From Betaproteobacteria bacterium (GTDB lineage: Bacteria; Pseudomonadota; Gammaproteobacteria; Burkholderiales; SG8-41), in NCBI GenBank assembly GCA_029863175.1, contig JAOTVX010000010.1:25387-89386 (forward strand): 64,000 nucleotides of DNA, written 5' to 3'. The first letter of the stretch is position 1. Each line of letters starts with the position of its first letter. The notes beneath the pieces were generated by a model. That model was not told the origin of the DNA. It ran no database searches and was given only the letters and a program-made list of their open reading frames with translations. Positions 8,062 through 16,953 of this stretch are shown here, piece after piece. A program made the translations under genes and the position numbers.

Positions 8062-9207
8062 CTACTTGATCACGATAACCGACGCATGCTTCGCGCAGTC
8101 AATCTTCTCGATCCAGGATGAACCGGATGGATTATTCTTTGACAGCTCGCGGCCTTCCTTGACGAAGAGATCGATCCACTTGTCCGCTTCCTTCGGCGTC
8201 TTGCTCTTCACGTACTGGGTCGGTTTGTCTCCCGCCATATCCACCATCGCGGTGACCTCCTCCGGGCTCATCCAGTAGATCCCCGGCTTGGACACATCCT
8301 TGGTCCCGTACTTGTCGTAGCTCATCTTGTCAACGCACCAGTTGTACTCTTTCTGGACCTGAATGGTCTCGGCGATGACCTGTTGGAGCGCGGCCTGGGT
8401 CGCCGGTGTCAGGCGGCGCCACCAGCGCAGGCTCGCGCTGACCATGTAGTAGTCGCCGATGAAGGCGCCAGCGCCGCCCATGGTGTAGTAAGGCGCCTGC
8501 TCGCGTACTCTCGACCACCCGCCGATGCTCGTCATCAGGCCGTCGATCACGCCCGATTCGAGCGCGCTCGGCACCTCGCCGAATCCCATGACGACGGGCG
8601 ACGCATTCCAGGCCAAGAGCGAGGCGTTCTCGACCGGCCCCATGCTGCGCAGCTTCCGGCCTTCGAAGTCCGCGGGCTTCGCAAAGCGCTTATCCCTGCC
8701 GCCGATGCCCATGCCGAAGCTCATGTGCCCGACGCCGAACACCTTGACGGCTTGCCTCTTCTGAAGCCGCTCGACCAACATCTGGTACGTCTGCGTCTTT
8801 TCCAGCGAGTCGACCGCCCCGACCGTCGTCAGCACGCCCGGCCCGACCACGGTCATCATGTACGGTTCAACCGACGCCCCTTTGCCGATCTGCATAAAGC
8901 TCAACTCCAGGTTGCCCTGGCGCATGGCCTCGAAGGCTTCGGGTATGGTGTAGAGCGCGCCGGCGTAGTAGAGGCGCGCCTCGCTGCCAGGGATCACCTG
9001 CGGCAGCCGTTCGGCGAAATACTTCATCGCGAGACCCGCGGGATGCGGCGGCGGCGGCAAGTCCGCGACGAAGCGCAGCACGACCTTTTTCGGTTTGTCC
9101 TGCGCGTACGCGGAGCGGTCGGTTACGCCCCAGGTCAAGGCAAGGGCCGCTACAAAAATTGCGGTCGTCATCCTCACTGAAAAACGTGAAATCCGGCTAA
9201 CGTTCAT
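8062..9207 (-). CDS. dctP: TRAP transporter substrate-binding protein (DctP)
   Basis: Periplasmic receptor of the TRAP system, 381 residues. A basic N-terminus and hydrophobic core (MTTAIFVAALALTWGV) ending near SAYAQD form a Sec signal peptide. The mature part has DctP landmarks: the alternating ARLYYAGALYTIPEAFEAMRQG segment, the RSMGPVENASLLAWNASPV region matching the carboxylate-binding R-x-M-G/P segment, and GFGEVPSALESGVIDGLMTS. The start at 9207 follows GGAGGAGTCCT. Promoter and operator candidates lie 60-110 bp upstream. The substrate is probably an organic acid by family, but unproven. Confidence 0.92.
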   Translation of the reverse strand: MNVSRISRFSVRMTTAIFVAALALTWGVTDRSAYAQDKPKKVVLRFVADLPPPPHPAGLAMKYFAERLPQVIPGSEARLYYAGALYTIPEAFEAMRQGNLELSFMQIGKGASVEPYMMTVVGPGVLTTVGAVDSLEKTQTYQMLVERLQKRQAVKVFGVGHMSFGMGIGGRDKRFAKPADFEGRKLRSMGPVENASLLAWNASPVVMGFGEVPSALESGVIDGLMTSIGGWSRVREQAPYYTMGGAGAFIGDYYMVSASLRWWRRLTPATQAALQQVIAETIQVQKEYNWCVDKMSYDKYGTKDVSKPGIYWMSPEEVTAMVDMAGDKPTQYVKSKTPKEADKWIDLFVKEGRELSKNNPSGSSWIEKIDCAKHASVIVIK

Positions 9208-9265
9208 AGGACTCCTCCATCGGGCAGATCCACAGGTGTGGGGCGCCGTTTTTGACAACCCCGTT

Positions 9266-9319
9266 ATTCTTACCTTATTTGATAGTAAGGAAACTATATG
9301 ATCGGCTTTTCACCGTCAA
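9266..9319 (-). promoter_or_regulatory. Candidate dctP promoter with overlapping operator palindrome
   Basis: On the minus strand, TTGACG (9319-9314) and TATAGT (9298-9293) are separated by 15 nt, slightly short for sigma-70. Just downstream, where transcription would start, lies an AT-rich imperfect palindrome at 9266-9291 whose arms are TTCCTTAC and GTAAGAA, with an inner CCTTA/TAAGG pair. The position over the start site is what a repressor operator would show. This is the only strongly AT-rich patch in a 338-bp gap (9208-9545) that otherwise holds nothing recognisable. Confidence 0.4.
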
Positions 9320-9545
9320 GCGCAATACTCGTGCCGGACTTGCATGCCCGGTAAAGGGAGTTTTTGCAATCCAATCAAGGGCCCTTTCCGCCGCAAACGC
9401 GGGATGGGCGTCGCCTTCATCTGCGATGGTGTGGCAGGCTCGGGCTGCCGCCCAGCGAAGCGATCTAAGCGCTGCGTCAGGGGAACGTCACGATGGGCGG
9501 ACGGGCCGCGCTGGCAACCGTTCCGATCGCTTATCATTCGCCATC

Positions 9546-10262
9546 ATGAAGATCACCGGCATTAAGGCGCTGACCTTCGACACGTTCGGCACCGTGGTCG
9601 ACTGGCGCAAGAGCATCAAAGGCGACTTCCAGGCCTTCAGCCGGCGCAAGAAGCTCAAAAATATCGATTGGGAGGCATTGATTGACGAATGGAAGACTTG
9701 CTACCGCCCCGGCATGGACGCGGTCAACAGCGGCCGCTCGCCGTGGCAGACGATCGATCAGATTTACCGCCGCAAGCTGGACGAAATCCTTTCCCGCTAC
9801 GGGCTCGGCGATCTTGATGAGGAGGACCGTGTCTTCCTCAACCGCGCTTGGCACCGGCTCAAGCCCTGGCCAGACGCAGTAGCCGGCCTCAGGCGTATCA
9901 AGAAAAAATACGTCATCTCGCCGCTCTCGAACGGCGATGTCGCCTGCCTCGTCAACATGGCGAAGTTCGGCGGGCTGCCGTGGGATTTAATCCTGTGCGG
10001 AGAACTCTTCAAACGCTACAAGCCGGCGCCCGAAGTCTATCTCGGTGCGATTGCCTACCTCGGCCTGCGCCCGCACGAAGTCATGATGGTCGCCGCACAC
10101 AACTATGACCTGAAGCATGCCCGCTCTCACGGCATGCGCACCGGGTTCGTGGCGCGCCCGACGGAGTACGGACCCGGACAGCAGGACAACCTACGCGCCG
10201 AGGAGGATTGGGACATCATCGCTAAGGATTTCGGCGAGCTCGCCGCCGCGCTCGGCGCGTGA
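9546..10262 (+). CDS. HAD superfamily hydrolase, haloacid-dehalogenase type II-like
   Basis: A 238-residue HAD-fold protein. Motif I is LTFDTFGTVVDW with the nucleophilic Asp, motif II is SPLSNGD, the motif III Lys is in FKRYKPAPEVY and motif IV is represented by MMVAAHNYDLKHARSHGM. This spacing matches (S)-2-haloacid dehalogenases, though many such proteins act on other small substrates. The start at 9546 puts motif I at residue 8 as in the family; the frame is open further upstream but that part is low-complexity and unlike coding sequence. It diverges from the TRAP operon. Confidence 0.88.
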   Translation: MKITGIKALTFDTFGTVVDWRKSIKGDFQAFSRRKKLKNIDWEALIDEWKTCYRPGMDAVNSGRSPWQTIDQIYRRKLDEILSRYGLGDLDEEDRVFLNRAWHRLKPWPDAVAGLRRIKKKYVISPLSNGDVACLVNMAKFGGLPWDLILCGELFKRYKPAPEVYLGAIAYLGLRPHEVMMVAAHNYDLKHARSHGMRTGFVARPTEYGPGQQDNLRAEEDWDIIAKDFGELAAALGA

Positions 10263-10595
10263 CCAGAAGCCAGAACGTGTCCCGACCGGGCTCGGCGATC
10301 GTTTTGTTATCGCTTGTGGCGTTTGTGTCCCGTCGAAAAAATCGCTACGAGCGCTGTCGGCGTTGCGCCAGGTCAAATCCAGTAGCGCGCGCTCGTCCCC
10401 TGCCGACGTGAGCGCGCGCGGATACCCGCGCACCAGCGTAAAGCTTAACCTCTTGACATTAATACCTTTTTAGCAGTACGTGCTGCTACGTAAATCAGCT
10501 TGTCTCGGATTTTAAACTCGTCCATCATGCGAACGACAGTTTTCAAAAAAAGCAAATGCTGCAAAGCGCACGGTCCACCAAAGGAGGCGCTCAAC
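10263..10595. other. Gap before the Bug gene with a TTGACA box and a 16-bp near-palindrome
   Basis: A 333-bp stretch without a gene. TTGACA is at 10453-10458 without a convincing -10 at normal spacing. AGCAGTACGTGCTGCT (10472-10487) is a palindrome except for one central base pair and could be a regulator site for the Bug gene. AAGGAGG lies shortly before the ATG at 10596. Confidence 0.35.
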
Positions 10596-11168
10596 ATGAA
10601 ACCGTATCGTCGGATGATTCTCGCCGTAGTGGGTTTGATCCTGGTTTCGTTGTCGGCGGTGCATGCCGCTGAATTTCCCAACAAGCCGATCCGCTGGATC
10701 ATCCCGTTCCCGCCGGGCGGCAGCAACGATGTGCTGGGCCGCTACATCGGTATCAAGCTTAGCAAGCGGATCGGCCAACAGATCGTGATCGACAACCGCG
10801 GCGGCGCGAACGGCATCATTGGAGCCCATCTCGCTGCGCAATCGCCGGCGGACGGCGATACCTTGCTCATGGTTTCCACGTCCGCAGTGCCCGATGTTCC
10901 GACCGTCATCGAGTCCGGCTTTCCGGGTTACGAGGTGTATGTCTCGTGGGGCGCGGTCGTGCCGGCCGGCGTGCCCCGCGCCCGCGCAGAGAAGCTGCGC
11001 CGCGAAATCGTAGCCGTTCTCCAGGATCCTGATACCCGAAAGTGGCTGGCCGCCAATGCGGCCGCTGAGACACAGATCATGGCGCCGGCCGAGATCCGGA
11101 AGATGGTCCACGACGACATAAAAAAGTGGACTGACGTGGCGAAAACAGCGGGAATCAAAGTCAAGTAA
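10596..11168 (+). pseudogene. Bug-family tripartite tricarboxylate transporter receptor with a large internal deletion
   Basis: Periplasmic solute receptors of the Bug family are normally about 320 residues; this reading frame encodes 190. Residues 1-24 are a signal peptide, then FPNKPIRWIIPFPPGGSNDV and IVIDNRGGANGIIGAHLAA, the normal N-terminal lobe up to TLLMVSTS at residue 96. The next residues, AVPDVPTVIESGFPGYEV, belong about 130 residues later in full-length relatives. The C-terminal part then continues normally to the end. The junction is at about 10884 and keeps frame. Half of the ligand-binding cleft is missing, so function as a receptor is unlikely. There are no transporter genes nearby. 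Confidence 0.8.
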
Positions 11169-11209
11169 TTGCGTGACCAAGCAATGACGTAACGGTCCGC
11201 ATCTGGCCC

Positions 11210-11258
11210 GTCACCTATCACTCATCACCCGTCACGAATCACGCATCACCCATCACCC
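11210..11258. repeat. Seven-unit heptad array (NTCACNN) abutting the next start codon
   Basis: Seven exact 7-bp units from 11210: GTCACCT, ATCACTC, ATCACCC, GTCACGA, ATCACGC, ATCACCC, ATCACCC, followed directly by ATG at 11259. No Shine-Dalgarno sequence remains in front of the downstream gene. A facing GTGAC arm is only faintly visible (around 11172). Confidence 0.85.
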
Positions 11259-12134
11259 ATGAGACTTCGCAGCGTAGAACTCGAGATGCCCCGGGCGGGC
11301 GCGGCGGTGGAGTTTCTCGAGGGCATCTGGGGCCTGGTCGACGCGGGAAAGACGAAGCAGGCGTCTTATCTTCGCGGCACGGGAGACCATCCTTACGTGA
11401 TGGCGATTGCGGAGGCTGTGAGCCCGGCAGTCGTGTCGGTCACGTTTTCTGGATCGAAGCAAGATCTCGAACGGTTACGGTCACGTGCGGCGGCCGGCGG
11501 AATTCTGGTCGAGCCTAGCGCCGTGGAGCTTGATGAACCCGGCGCGCCCAGTGGCTTCCGGCTAGCCGGCCCCGAGGGCCAGTGCTTCCGCTTCGTGACC
11601 GACGAAAAGCCGGCGCCGCACTTGAAGGACCCGGACAAGCCGATCGCGCTGACGCACGTTCCCATCAATGCAACCGACGCCGACGCCTGCACGAGGTTTG
11701 CGATCGACGTGCTGGGATTCAAGCTGTCGGACCGGACAAGAATAATGGATTTCATCCGCTGCGACAGCGCGCACCATTCTCTCGCCTATGTGCGCACGGG
11801 CGTCTCCGCGCTGCACCACATGGCGTTCGAGATGCAAGACCTCGACGCCGTGATGCGCGGGGTGGGGCGGCTCAGGGACGCGGGGATCGAGCCGGCTTGG
11901 GGCCCCGGCCGGCACGGGCCGGGCAACAACGTATTCGCGTACTACGTCGCGCCGTTCGGCGCGGTGCTCGAATACACCTCCGAGATCGAGCGTGTCGACG
12001 ACACCTACAAGGTCGGCAGCCCAGACGACTGGAAGTGGCCGCCGGGGCGAGTCGATCATTGGGGCCTCTCGAAGCGCGACGATACTAGGCTGCACGCTGC
12101 GGAGCGGAATTTCCGTTTCCGGTCGTTATCGTAA
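11259..12134 (+). CDS. VOC-fold extradiol dioxygenase-like protein
   Basis: A 291-residue two-module vicinal-oxygen-chelate protein resembling type I extradiol (catechol) dioxygenases. The three expected metal ligands are visible in the C-terminal module: His in LTHVPINATD, His in LHHMAFEM and Glu in FGAVLEYTSE. The segment from GRHGPGNN to VLEY matches the extradiol signature. Expected role is Fe(II)-dependent ring cleavage of a catechol-type or related substrate. The ATG directly follows a heptad array, so translation may be leaderless or the array may form the whole leader. Confidence 0.82.
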   Translation: MRLRSVELEMPRAGAAVEFLEGIWGLVDAGKTKQASYLRGTGDHPYVMAIAEAVSPAVVSVTFSGSKQDLERLRSRAAAGGILVEPSAVELDEPGAPSGFRLAGPEGQCFRFVTDEKPAPHLKDPDKPIALTHVPINATDADACTRFAIDVLGFKLSDRTRIMDFIRCDSAHHSLAYVRTGVSALHHMAFEMQDLDAVMRGVGRLRDAGIEPAWGPGRHGPGNNVFAYYVAPFGAVLEYTSEIERVDDTYKVGSPDDWKWPPGRVDHWGLSKRDDTRLHAAERNFRFRSLS

Positions 12135-12246
12135 TGGCGGGCTGGCAGCCTGACTGACGAAGTAAAGCAGGTGTCAAGAGCCTGAAGGCCACCTTGGACA
12201 ACGGGCCACGAAGGCACTGTTGAAGACGTTCCGGGTGGTTTGTCCC

Positions 12247-13872
12247 CTACGTTTTGACCGCCAGCACGCGCTGGTACAGAAGACCGCCCACATAAAACGT
12301 GACGCCCAGCACGACCAGGCTAATGATCCGCGCCAAGGGTGACGCGCCGCCGAGATCATAAAGCAGCACCTTGCCCGCCGCCGCGGCAAACACGAACAAC
12401 GAGGATTGGCCCAACAGCCGGTCACGCCACCACAACGAGAAGCCCAGGCAGGCCAGCGCGAGGACGCCCCAGGCGGCGGACTCGACGATTCGCTCGTCCA
12501 GCAGGTGCAGCGCGGCCGCCATCGCACAAATGTGCGCGGCGTAGAGTACGAGCGACGCAAAACCCTTGAGTGATTCGCGGCTCCGAATGAACCCATAGCC
12601 AAGATAGAGCTGCAGCGCGTACACGATCGCGAGCAGCTGGCGCCCCGGAACCGATGCGAGATCGGCGTCAAACACAATGCGCAGGTAGTTGATGGCGAAA
12701 ATCACGGCCACGCCCACCCAGATCGGCCAGCCCACCTGAATCGCGGCGCCGTGCCGCCAGCTGATCACGGCGAGCACAGGCATGATCGCGAACGCCACCC
12801 ATGGTGCCCAAGAATGAGGTACGGACTCGACATAGCCGGCGTGGAACAGCACCAACGCAATGTATACCCACAACAGGAGTTCACCGCCAGGCAGCGGACG
12901 TTGCAGGAACGCGCGAGCGGTCCCGTAGAGGCCCGCGACAACAAACGCGCTGGCCACCGCGATCCACGGTGCGAACTCCGGCAGGTGCTTGTTCAACAGG
13001 GCGTATTGCAGAAAATAAAAAATCAGCAGCGCTGGCAAGTGCATCCACGCCAATGCGGGATCGAGGGGCGATTGGTTGCGGACGGAAAACATCGCCGTGG
13101 CGCTGCCAAAAATCCCGAATTGGACGGTCTGGAAGGCGAGCGCAGCGCCCCACGCATCCGGCGCTCGGCCCCGCCACATGAAGTCGAAAATGATCAGTGC
13201 AAGATAGAGCGCCAACAGGTATATCAGGCGCCGGCCGTGCCAGATCGAGAAGACGCTGAACACGACGCCCCATGCCGAGAAGTAGATAACCAGGTCGGTA
13301 ACCGAGGGTGCCCCGGCAATCAACAACGGCGCGGAATACGAGCCGGCCACCGCGAATAAGGCATAAAGGTCGCTAGCGAATGCCGTGCATAGCCAAAGCG
13401 ACAACAGGCACACCAACACGACCCCTACCGCCGCGGGTGTGGTCTCGATGAACCCGTAGAAGAGATGTGCGCCGTAAATCGACAGGAAAAGGATCACCAC
13501 GCCCCCTGCCGGCAGCAGTCCCGCGTAGTGCCGGTACTTGTTGCGCAGAAAGAACCCCGCGGCGATCATCATGAAGCCAAAGATTGCGGCAAACGCAACC
13601 TGCCGCACAGGCGTCAGCCAGCCGCTCTCGACCGCCAGGCGGATGAGATAAGCGGCCGCCAGGACCAGTGCTACCGCCCCACCCCAGCCCAAAATACTGG
13701 TCACCAAAGAAGGGCGGTCTCCCGGGTCCGGCTTCGACGACGGGGGCTTTGCTGCACCCGGTCGGACGGCCGGTGTTGCCGGCAGAGCGGCCGTTTTCGA
13801 TATCAGCGACTCGACCCGGCCAAGGCGTGCCTCGATGTCGGCGAAACGTTTCTCGATCTCTCCGGAATTCAT
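12247..13872 (-). CDS. DUF2339 multi-pass membrane protein
   Basis: 541 residues with a short N-terminal coiled coil (EIEKRFADIEARLGRVESLI), a Pro/Ala/Lys linker (about residues 30-52) and then roughly fourteen hydrophobic helices to the C-terminus. This layout is that of the DUF2339 family of predicted membrane proteins. Function is unknown in the family; the coiled coil may mediate oligomerisation. AGGAG precedes the ATG. It shares the minus strand with queG 18 bp upstream. Confidence 0.8.
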   Translation of the reverse strand: MNSGEIEKRFADIEARLGRVESLISKTAALPATPAVRPGAAKPPSSKPDPGDRPSLVTSILGWGGAVALVLAAAYLIRLAVESGWLTPVRQVAFAAIFGFMMIAAGFFLRNKYRHYAGLLPAGGVVILFLSIYGAHLFYGFIETTPAAVGVVLVCLLSLWLCTAFASDLYALFAVAGSYSAPLLIAGAPSVTDLVIYFSAWGVVFSVFSIWHGRRLIYLLALYLALIIFDFMWRGRAPDAWGAALAFQTVQFGIFGSATAMFSVRNQSPLDPALAWMHLPALLIFYFLQYALLNKHLPEFAPWIAVASAFVVAGLYGTARAFLQRPLPGGELLLWVYIALVLFHAGYVESVPHSWAPWVAFAIMPVLAVISWRHGAAIQVGWPIWVGVAVIFAINYLRIVFDADLASVPGRQLLAIVYALQLYLGYGFIRSRESLKGFASLVLYAAHICAMAAALHLLDERIVESAAWGVLALACLGFSLWWRDRLLGQSSLFVFAAAAGKVLLYDLGGASPLARIISLVVLGVTFYVGGLLYQRVLAVKT

Positions 13873-13890
13873 GCCTTCGCTCCTTCTGGT

Positions 13891-15018
13891 CTAACCCTGA
13901 TCTCTGACGCCGTGGCGCGCAGGCGCGCTTCTCTCATGCTGGGCCAATGCCCAGGCAACATGCTCGCGCACGAGTGCAGACGGGTGATCGGCGCGAGCGC
14001 ACAGCGCATTGACCATGGCCCCGGACGTCGGGGCATTTCCGAGCCCTACGGCAAGATTGCGCAGCCAGCGCTCGTAGCCGATACGGTGGATCGCAGTGCC
14101 GGCAAGGCGGTCGTGGAATTCAATTTCGCTCCAGCCGAATAGCTCGACCAGCGTCACGTCATCGAGGCCGTTCCTGACGGCGAAGTCCGGCTCCCCGCTC
14201 GGGCCAGCAAAGCGGTTCCACGGGCAGACGAGCTGACAATCGTCGCAACCGTAAACACGATTGCCCATCAGTGGACGGAGTTCCTCAGGTATCGCGCCCT
14301 TGTGCTCGATAGTGAGGTAGGAAATGCAGCGCCGCGCGTCGAGCTGATACGGCGCGAGAATGGCCTGTGTTGGACAAACGTCTATGCACTTCCGGCAGGT
14401 TCCGCAGTGATCATCCTGCGCCTTGTCCATGGGCAACGCCAAGTCGGTGTAGATCTCGCCAAGGAAGAAATACGAGCCCGCCTCGCGATTAAGGAGCAGC
14501 GTATGCTTCCCGCGCCAGCCGAGGCCCGTTTTTTGCGCGAGCTCGACTTCCATCACCGGCGCGCTGTCGGTAAACGCCCGGTAGCGGAACCCGTCAACGG
14601 CAGCGCTGACACAATCGGCCAGGCGCTGCAGCCGCTTGCGCAGCACCGTGTGGTAGTCGCGCCCCGTGGCATAGCGCGAGAGGAACGCCTGCGCACCGTC
14701 GCGCATGACCTCCCAGCTATCACGCGCCTGCGCTGGCCGGTAATTCATGCGCGCCCCGATCACCCGGACCGTTCCCGGCACGAGCGCCGCCGGCCGGGCG
14801 CGTTTTACGCCGTGCCGTGCCATATAATCCATCTCGCCGTGGAAACCCCGGCCCAGCCAGTCGAGCAGCCGCGCTTCGGCCTCGGACAAGTTGGTGTCCG
14901 TGATGCCGACTTGCTGGAAGCCGAGCTCGCTTCCCCAGCACTTGATCTGGCGCGCAAGCTCCACGAGATCGGCCGGCGATAAATTTGCGACCGAAGCCTT
15001 TTGCATAATTCCGATCAT
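13891..15018 (-). CDS. queG: Epoxyqueuosine reductase
   Basis: Cobalamin- and Fe-S-dependent enzyme that reduces epoxyqueuosine to queuosine in tRNA, the last step of Q synthesis. Seen: N-terminal IKCWGSELGFQQVGITDTNL, the RVIGARMNY strand, and two [4Fe-4S] motifs, CGTCRKCIDVCP and CDDCQLVCPWNRF, followed by a C-terminal HEAT-like helical part with ALCARADHPSALVREHVAWAL. Start is ATG at 15018 or 15006; either one overlaps the 5' end of the divergent tsaE. Confidence 0.95.
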   Translation of the reverse strand: MIGIMQKASVANLSPADLVELARQIKCWGSELGFQQVGITDTNLSEAEARLLDWLGRGFHGEMDYMARHGVKRARPAALVPGTVRVIGARMNYRPAQARDSWEVMRDGAQAFLSRYATGRDYHTVLRKRLQRLADCVSAAVDGFRYRAFTDSAPVMEVELAQKTGLGWRGKHTLLLNREAGSYFFLGEIYTDLALPMDKAQDDHCGTCRKCIDVCPTQAILAPYQLDARRCISYLTIEHKGAIPEELRPLMGNRVYGCDDCQLVCPWNRFAGPSGEPDFAVRNGLDDVTLVELFGWSEIEFHDRLAGTAIHRIGYERWLRNLAVGLGNAPTSGAMVNALCARADHPSALVREHVAWALAQHERSAPARHGVRDQG

Positions 15019-15492
15019 AATCGCGCGCGCCGCACCGTTGCCCGCTTTCTCGCGGGGCCCGAGGACACGCTCGCGCTCGGCGCGGCGCTGGCGCCGTGCC
15101 TGGAGCCGGGGCTGGTCGTCTACCTCTCCGGTGAGCTCGGTGCCGGCAAAACTACCCTCGCGCGCGGCCTTCTCCGGGGTTTGGGCTACACCGGGCCGGT
15201 GAAAAGCCCGTCCTACACATTGGTTGAACTTTACAAACTTTCTAGGTTATACTTGTATCACTTTGATTTTTATCGTTTCAATAACCCAGCTGAGCTGGGA
15301 GAGGCTGGCTTCCGGGAGTACTTCACTCCCGCTGCCATGTGCCTCGTGGAGTGGCCGGAGAAGGCGGCTGGCGCGCTTCCCGCAGCGGACATAAGAATCG
15401 ACCTCGAGTTCACGGGATCGGGGAGACAGGCAGAAATTAACGCGGATACGGAGATTGGCCGGATTTGTTTAGAGCGCTTGGAAACGCACTGA
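15001..15492 (+). CDS. tsaE: tRNA threonylcarbamoyladenosine biosynthesis ATPase TsaE
   Basis: P-loop protein that works with TsaB/TsaD in forming t6A37 on tRNA. Walker A is GELGAGKTTLARGL, followed by the SPSYTLVELY and HFDFYR motifs typical of TsaE. The start is a TTG at 15001; no ATG or GTG precedes the P-loop in frame. The 5' end overlaps divergent queG by 6-18 bp, and its 3' end overlaps amiC by 28 bp, so tsaE and amiC are probably translationally coupled. Confidence 0.93.
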   Translation: MHNSDHNRARRTVARFLAGPEDTLALGAALAPCLEPGLVVYLSGELGAGKTTLARGLLRGLGYTGPVKSPSYTLVELYKLSRLYLYHFDFYRFNNPAELGEAGFREYFTPAAMCLVEWPEKAAGALPAADIRIDLEFTGSGRQAEINADTEIGRICLERLETH

Positions 15493-16781
15493 CGTTACGC
15501 CTGTGGAAAGCGGCCCGGCCGCTCGCCCTGCTCCTCCTTGCGCTTCCCGCGGCTGCCCAGACCTCGCCCGAGATCACGGCTGCGCGCGTTTGGCCGTCCG
15601 CGGAATATACCCGCGTCACGCTCGAATCCCAGGCTCCGCTTCAGTACCGCGTCTTCGGCCTCAAAGATCCCGAGCGACTGGTGCTCGATCTCAAGGGGGT
15701 GGACGTCTCCGTGACACTCAGCGGACTCATCGACAAGGTGAGCACGAACGATCCCCACGTTCAGAGCGTACGCATCGGCCGCTTCAAGCCTGGCATCGTT
15801 CGGCTGGTATTCGACCTCAAGAGCGAAATCAGGCCGCAGGCGTTCCGGCTGGCACCGATTGGCGACTACGGGCACCGGCTCGTGCTCGACCTCTACCCGA
15901 CCGAAGCGCACGACCCGTTGCTCGCGTTTCTCGACAGCCTCGACGCGGAGCGCGCTGCGCTAGCGGGCACCCAGACGGCGGACGAGGCCGAGACCGCGTC
16001 GCCCCCCGCGCGTGGCCCGGCGACCAGGAGCCCGGCACGGCCGCTCAGCAAGAAGCCGCCGCCGCGCTTCATGATCGTTGCGATCGACCCGGGGCATGGC
16101 GGCGAGGATCCCGGAGCGCTCGGGCGCCGCGGCACCTACGAAAAGGACGTAACCCTCGCCATCGCGCGCAAGCTGAAGCGCCGCATCGACCAAGAACCGA
16201 ATATGCGCGCGGTGCTGCTGCGCGACGGCGACTATTTCATCCCGCTGCGGACCCGGGTGGAAAAGGCGCGGCGCGTGCACGCGGATCTCTTCGTCTCCAT
16301 TCACGCCGACGCCTTCGTCCGCCCGAACGCGCGCGGCTCCTCCGTGTTCGCGCTCTCGGAGCGAGGCGCGACCTCGGAGGCCGCACGCTGGCTCGCCAAG
16401 ACGGAAAACGATGCCGACTTGATCGGCGGCGTCAATCTCGACGTGCCAGATCCCTATCTCAAGCAGACGCTACTTGATCTGTCGCAGACTGCGAGCATCA
16501 ACGACAGCCTCAAGCTCGGGCGCGCGGTGCTCGACGAGCTTGGCAACGTCAACACGCTGCACAAGCCGCAGGTGGAGCAGGCCGGCTTCGCGGTACTCAA
16601 AGCGCCCGACATCCCCTCGATCCTGGTCGAGACGGCGTTCATCAGCAACCCGACGGAAGAGCGTAAGCTGAAAAACCGCGCCTACCAGGAGAAGTTCGCG
16701 AACGCGATTTTTAGCGGGATCAAGCGCTATTTCGCGAAGAATCCGCCGCTCGCCCGCGACCGGCTGGTTTTCAACCCATGA
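15465..16781 (+). CDS. amiC: N-acetylmuramoyl-L-alanine amidase (AmiC type)
   Basis: Periplasmic zinc amidase that splits septal peptidoglycan during cell separation. Residues 1-31 form a signal peptide (LALLLLALPAAAQ). An AMIN domain follows (about residues 35-145), then a Pro/Ala-rich linker, then Amidase_3 from about residue 195 with the zinc ligands in DPGHGGEDPGALG, GTYEKDV and SIHADAF and the catalytic Glu in VETAFISNP. The start is TTG at 15465. The tsaE-amiC neighbourhood, with mutL and miaA a few kb away, is a broken-up version of the common tsaE-amiC-mutL-miaA order. Confidence 0.94.
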   Translation: MFRALGNALTLRLWKAARPLALLLLALPAAAQTSPEITAARVWPSAEYTRVTLESQAPLQYRVFGLKDPERLVLDLKGVDVSVTLSGLIDKVSTNDPHVQSVRIGRFKPGIVRLVFDLKSEIRPQAFRLAPIGDYGHRLVLDLYPTEAHDPLLAFLDSLDAERAALAGTQTADEAETASPPARGPATRSPARPLSKKPPPRFMIVAIDPGHGGEDPGALGRRGTYEKDVTLAIARKLKRRIDQEPNMRAVLLRDGDYFIPLRTRVEKARRVHADLFVSIHADAFVRPNARGSSVFALSERGATSEAARWLAKTENDADLIGGVNLDVPDPYLKQTLLDLSQTASINDSLKLGRAVLDELGNVNTLHKPQVEQAGFAVLKAPDIPSILVETAFISNPTEERKLKNRAYQEKFANAIFSGIKRYFAKNPPLARDRLVFNP

Positions 16782-16788
16782 TGATTAA

Positions 16789-16909
16789 TGGTGATGAGAA
16801 CTGGTGATGAGAACTGGTGATGAGAACTGGTGATGAAGAACACGCTGCTACATCACGATCTTCCATCACCATTGTTCATCACCATCATTCATCACCATTT
16901 CTCGTCACC
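16789..16909. repeat. 13-bp modular inverted array after amiC
   Basis: Left arm: four exact 13-bp units TGGTGATG plus 5 nt, starting at 16789, 16802, 16815 and 16828. Right arm: four 13-bp units CATCACNA plus 5 nt starting at 16851, 16864, 16877 and 16890, then CGTCACC. The 8-bp cores are exact reverse complements, so the whole element can fold into one long hairpin with a 10-nt loop. Confidence 0.9.
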
Positions 16910-16953
16910 TTGTTCGCTGATTGATGAGTGACGGCCAAACAACCACCAACGTT

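Noticed and set aside
7205..8278. Long plus-strand frame across dctQ
   Set aside because: Shadow of dctQ and its gaps; the product is low complexity and the minus-strand genes are clearly real.
10472..10487. LuxR-type quorum-sensing box
   Set aside because: AGCAGTACGTGCTGCT is a palindrome but does not match a lux-box consensus and no luxI/luxR gene is present.
16789..16909. Ordinary Rho-independent terminators
   Set aside because: The array hairpins lack a following T-run and have modular periodic arms, unlike the true terminator at 53925-53956.
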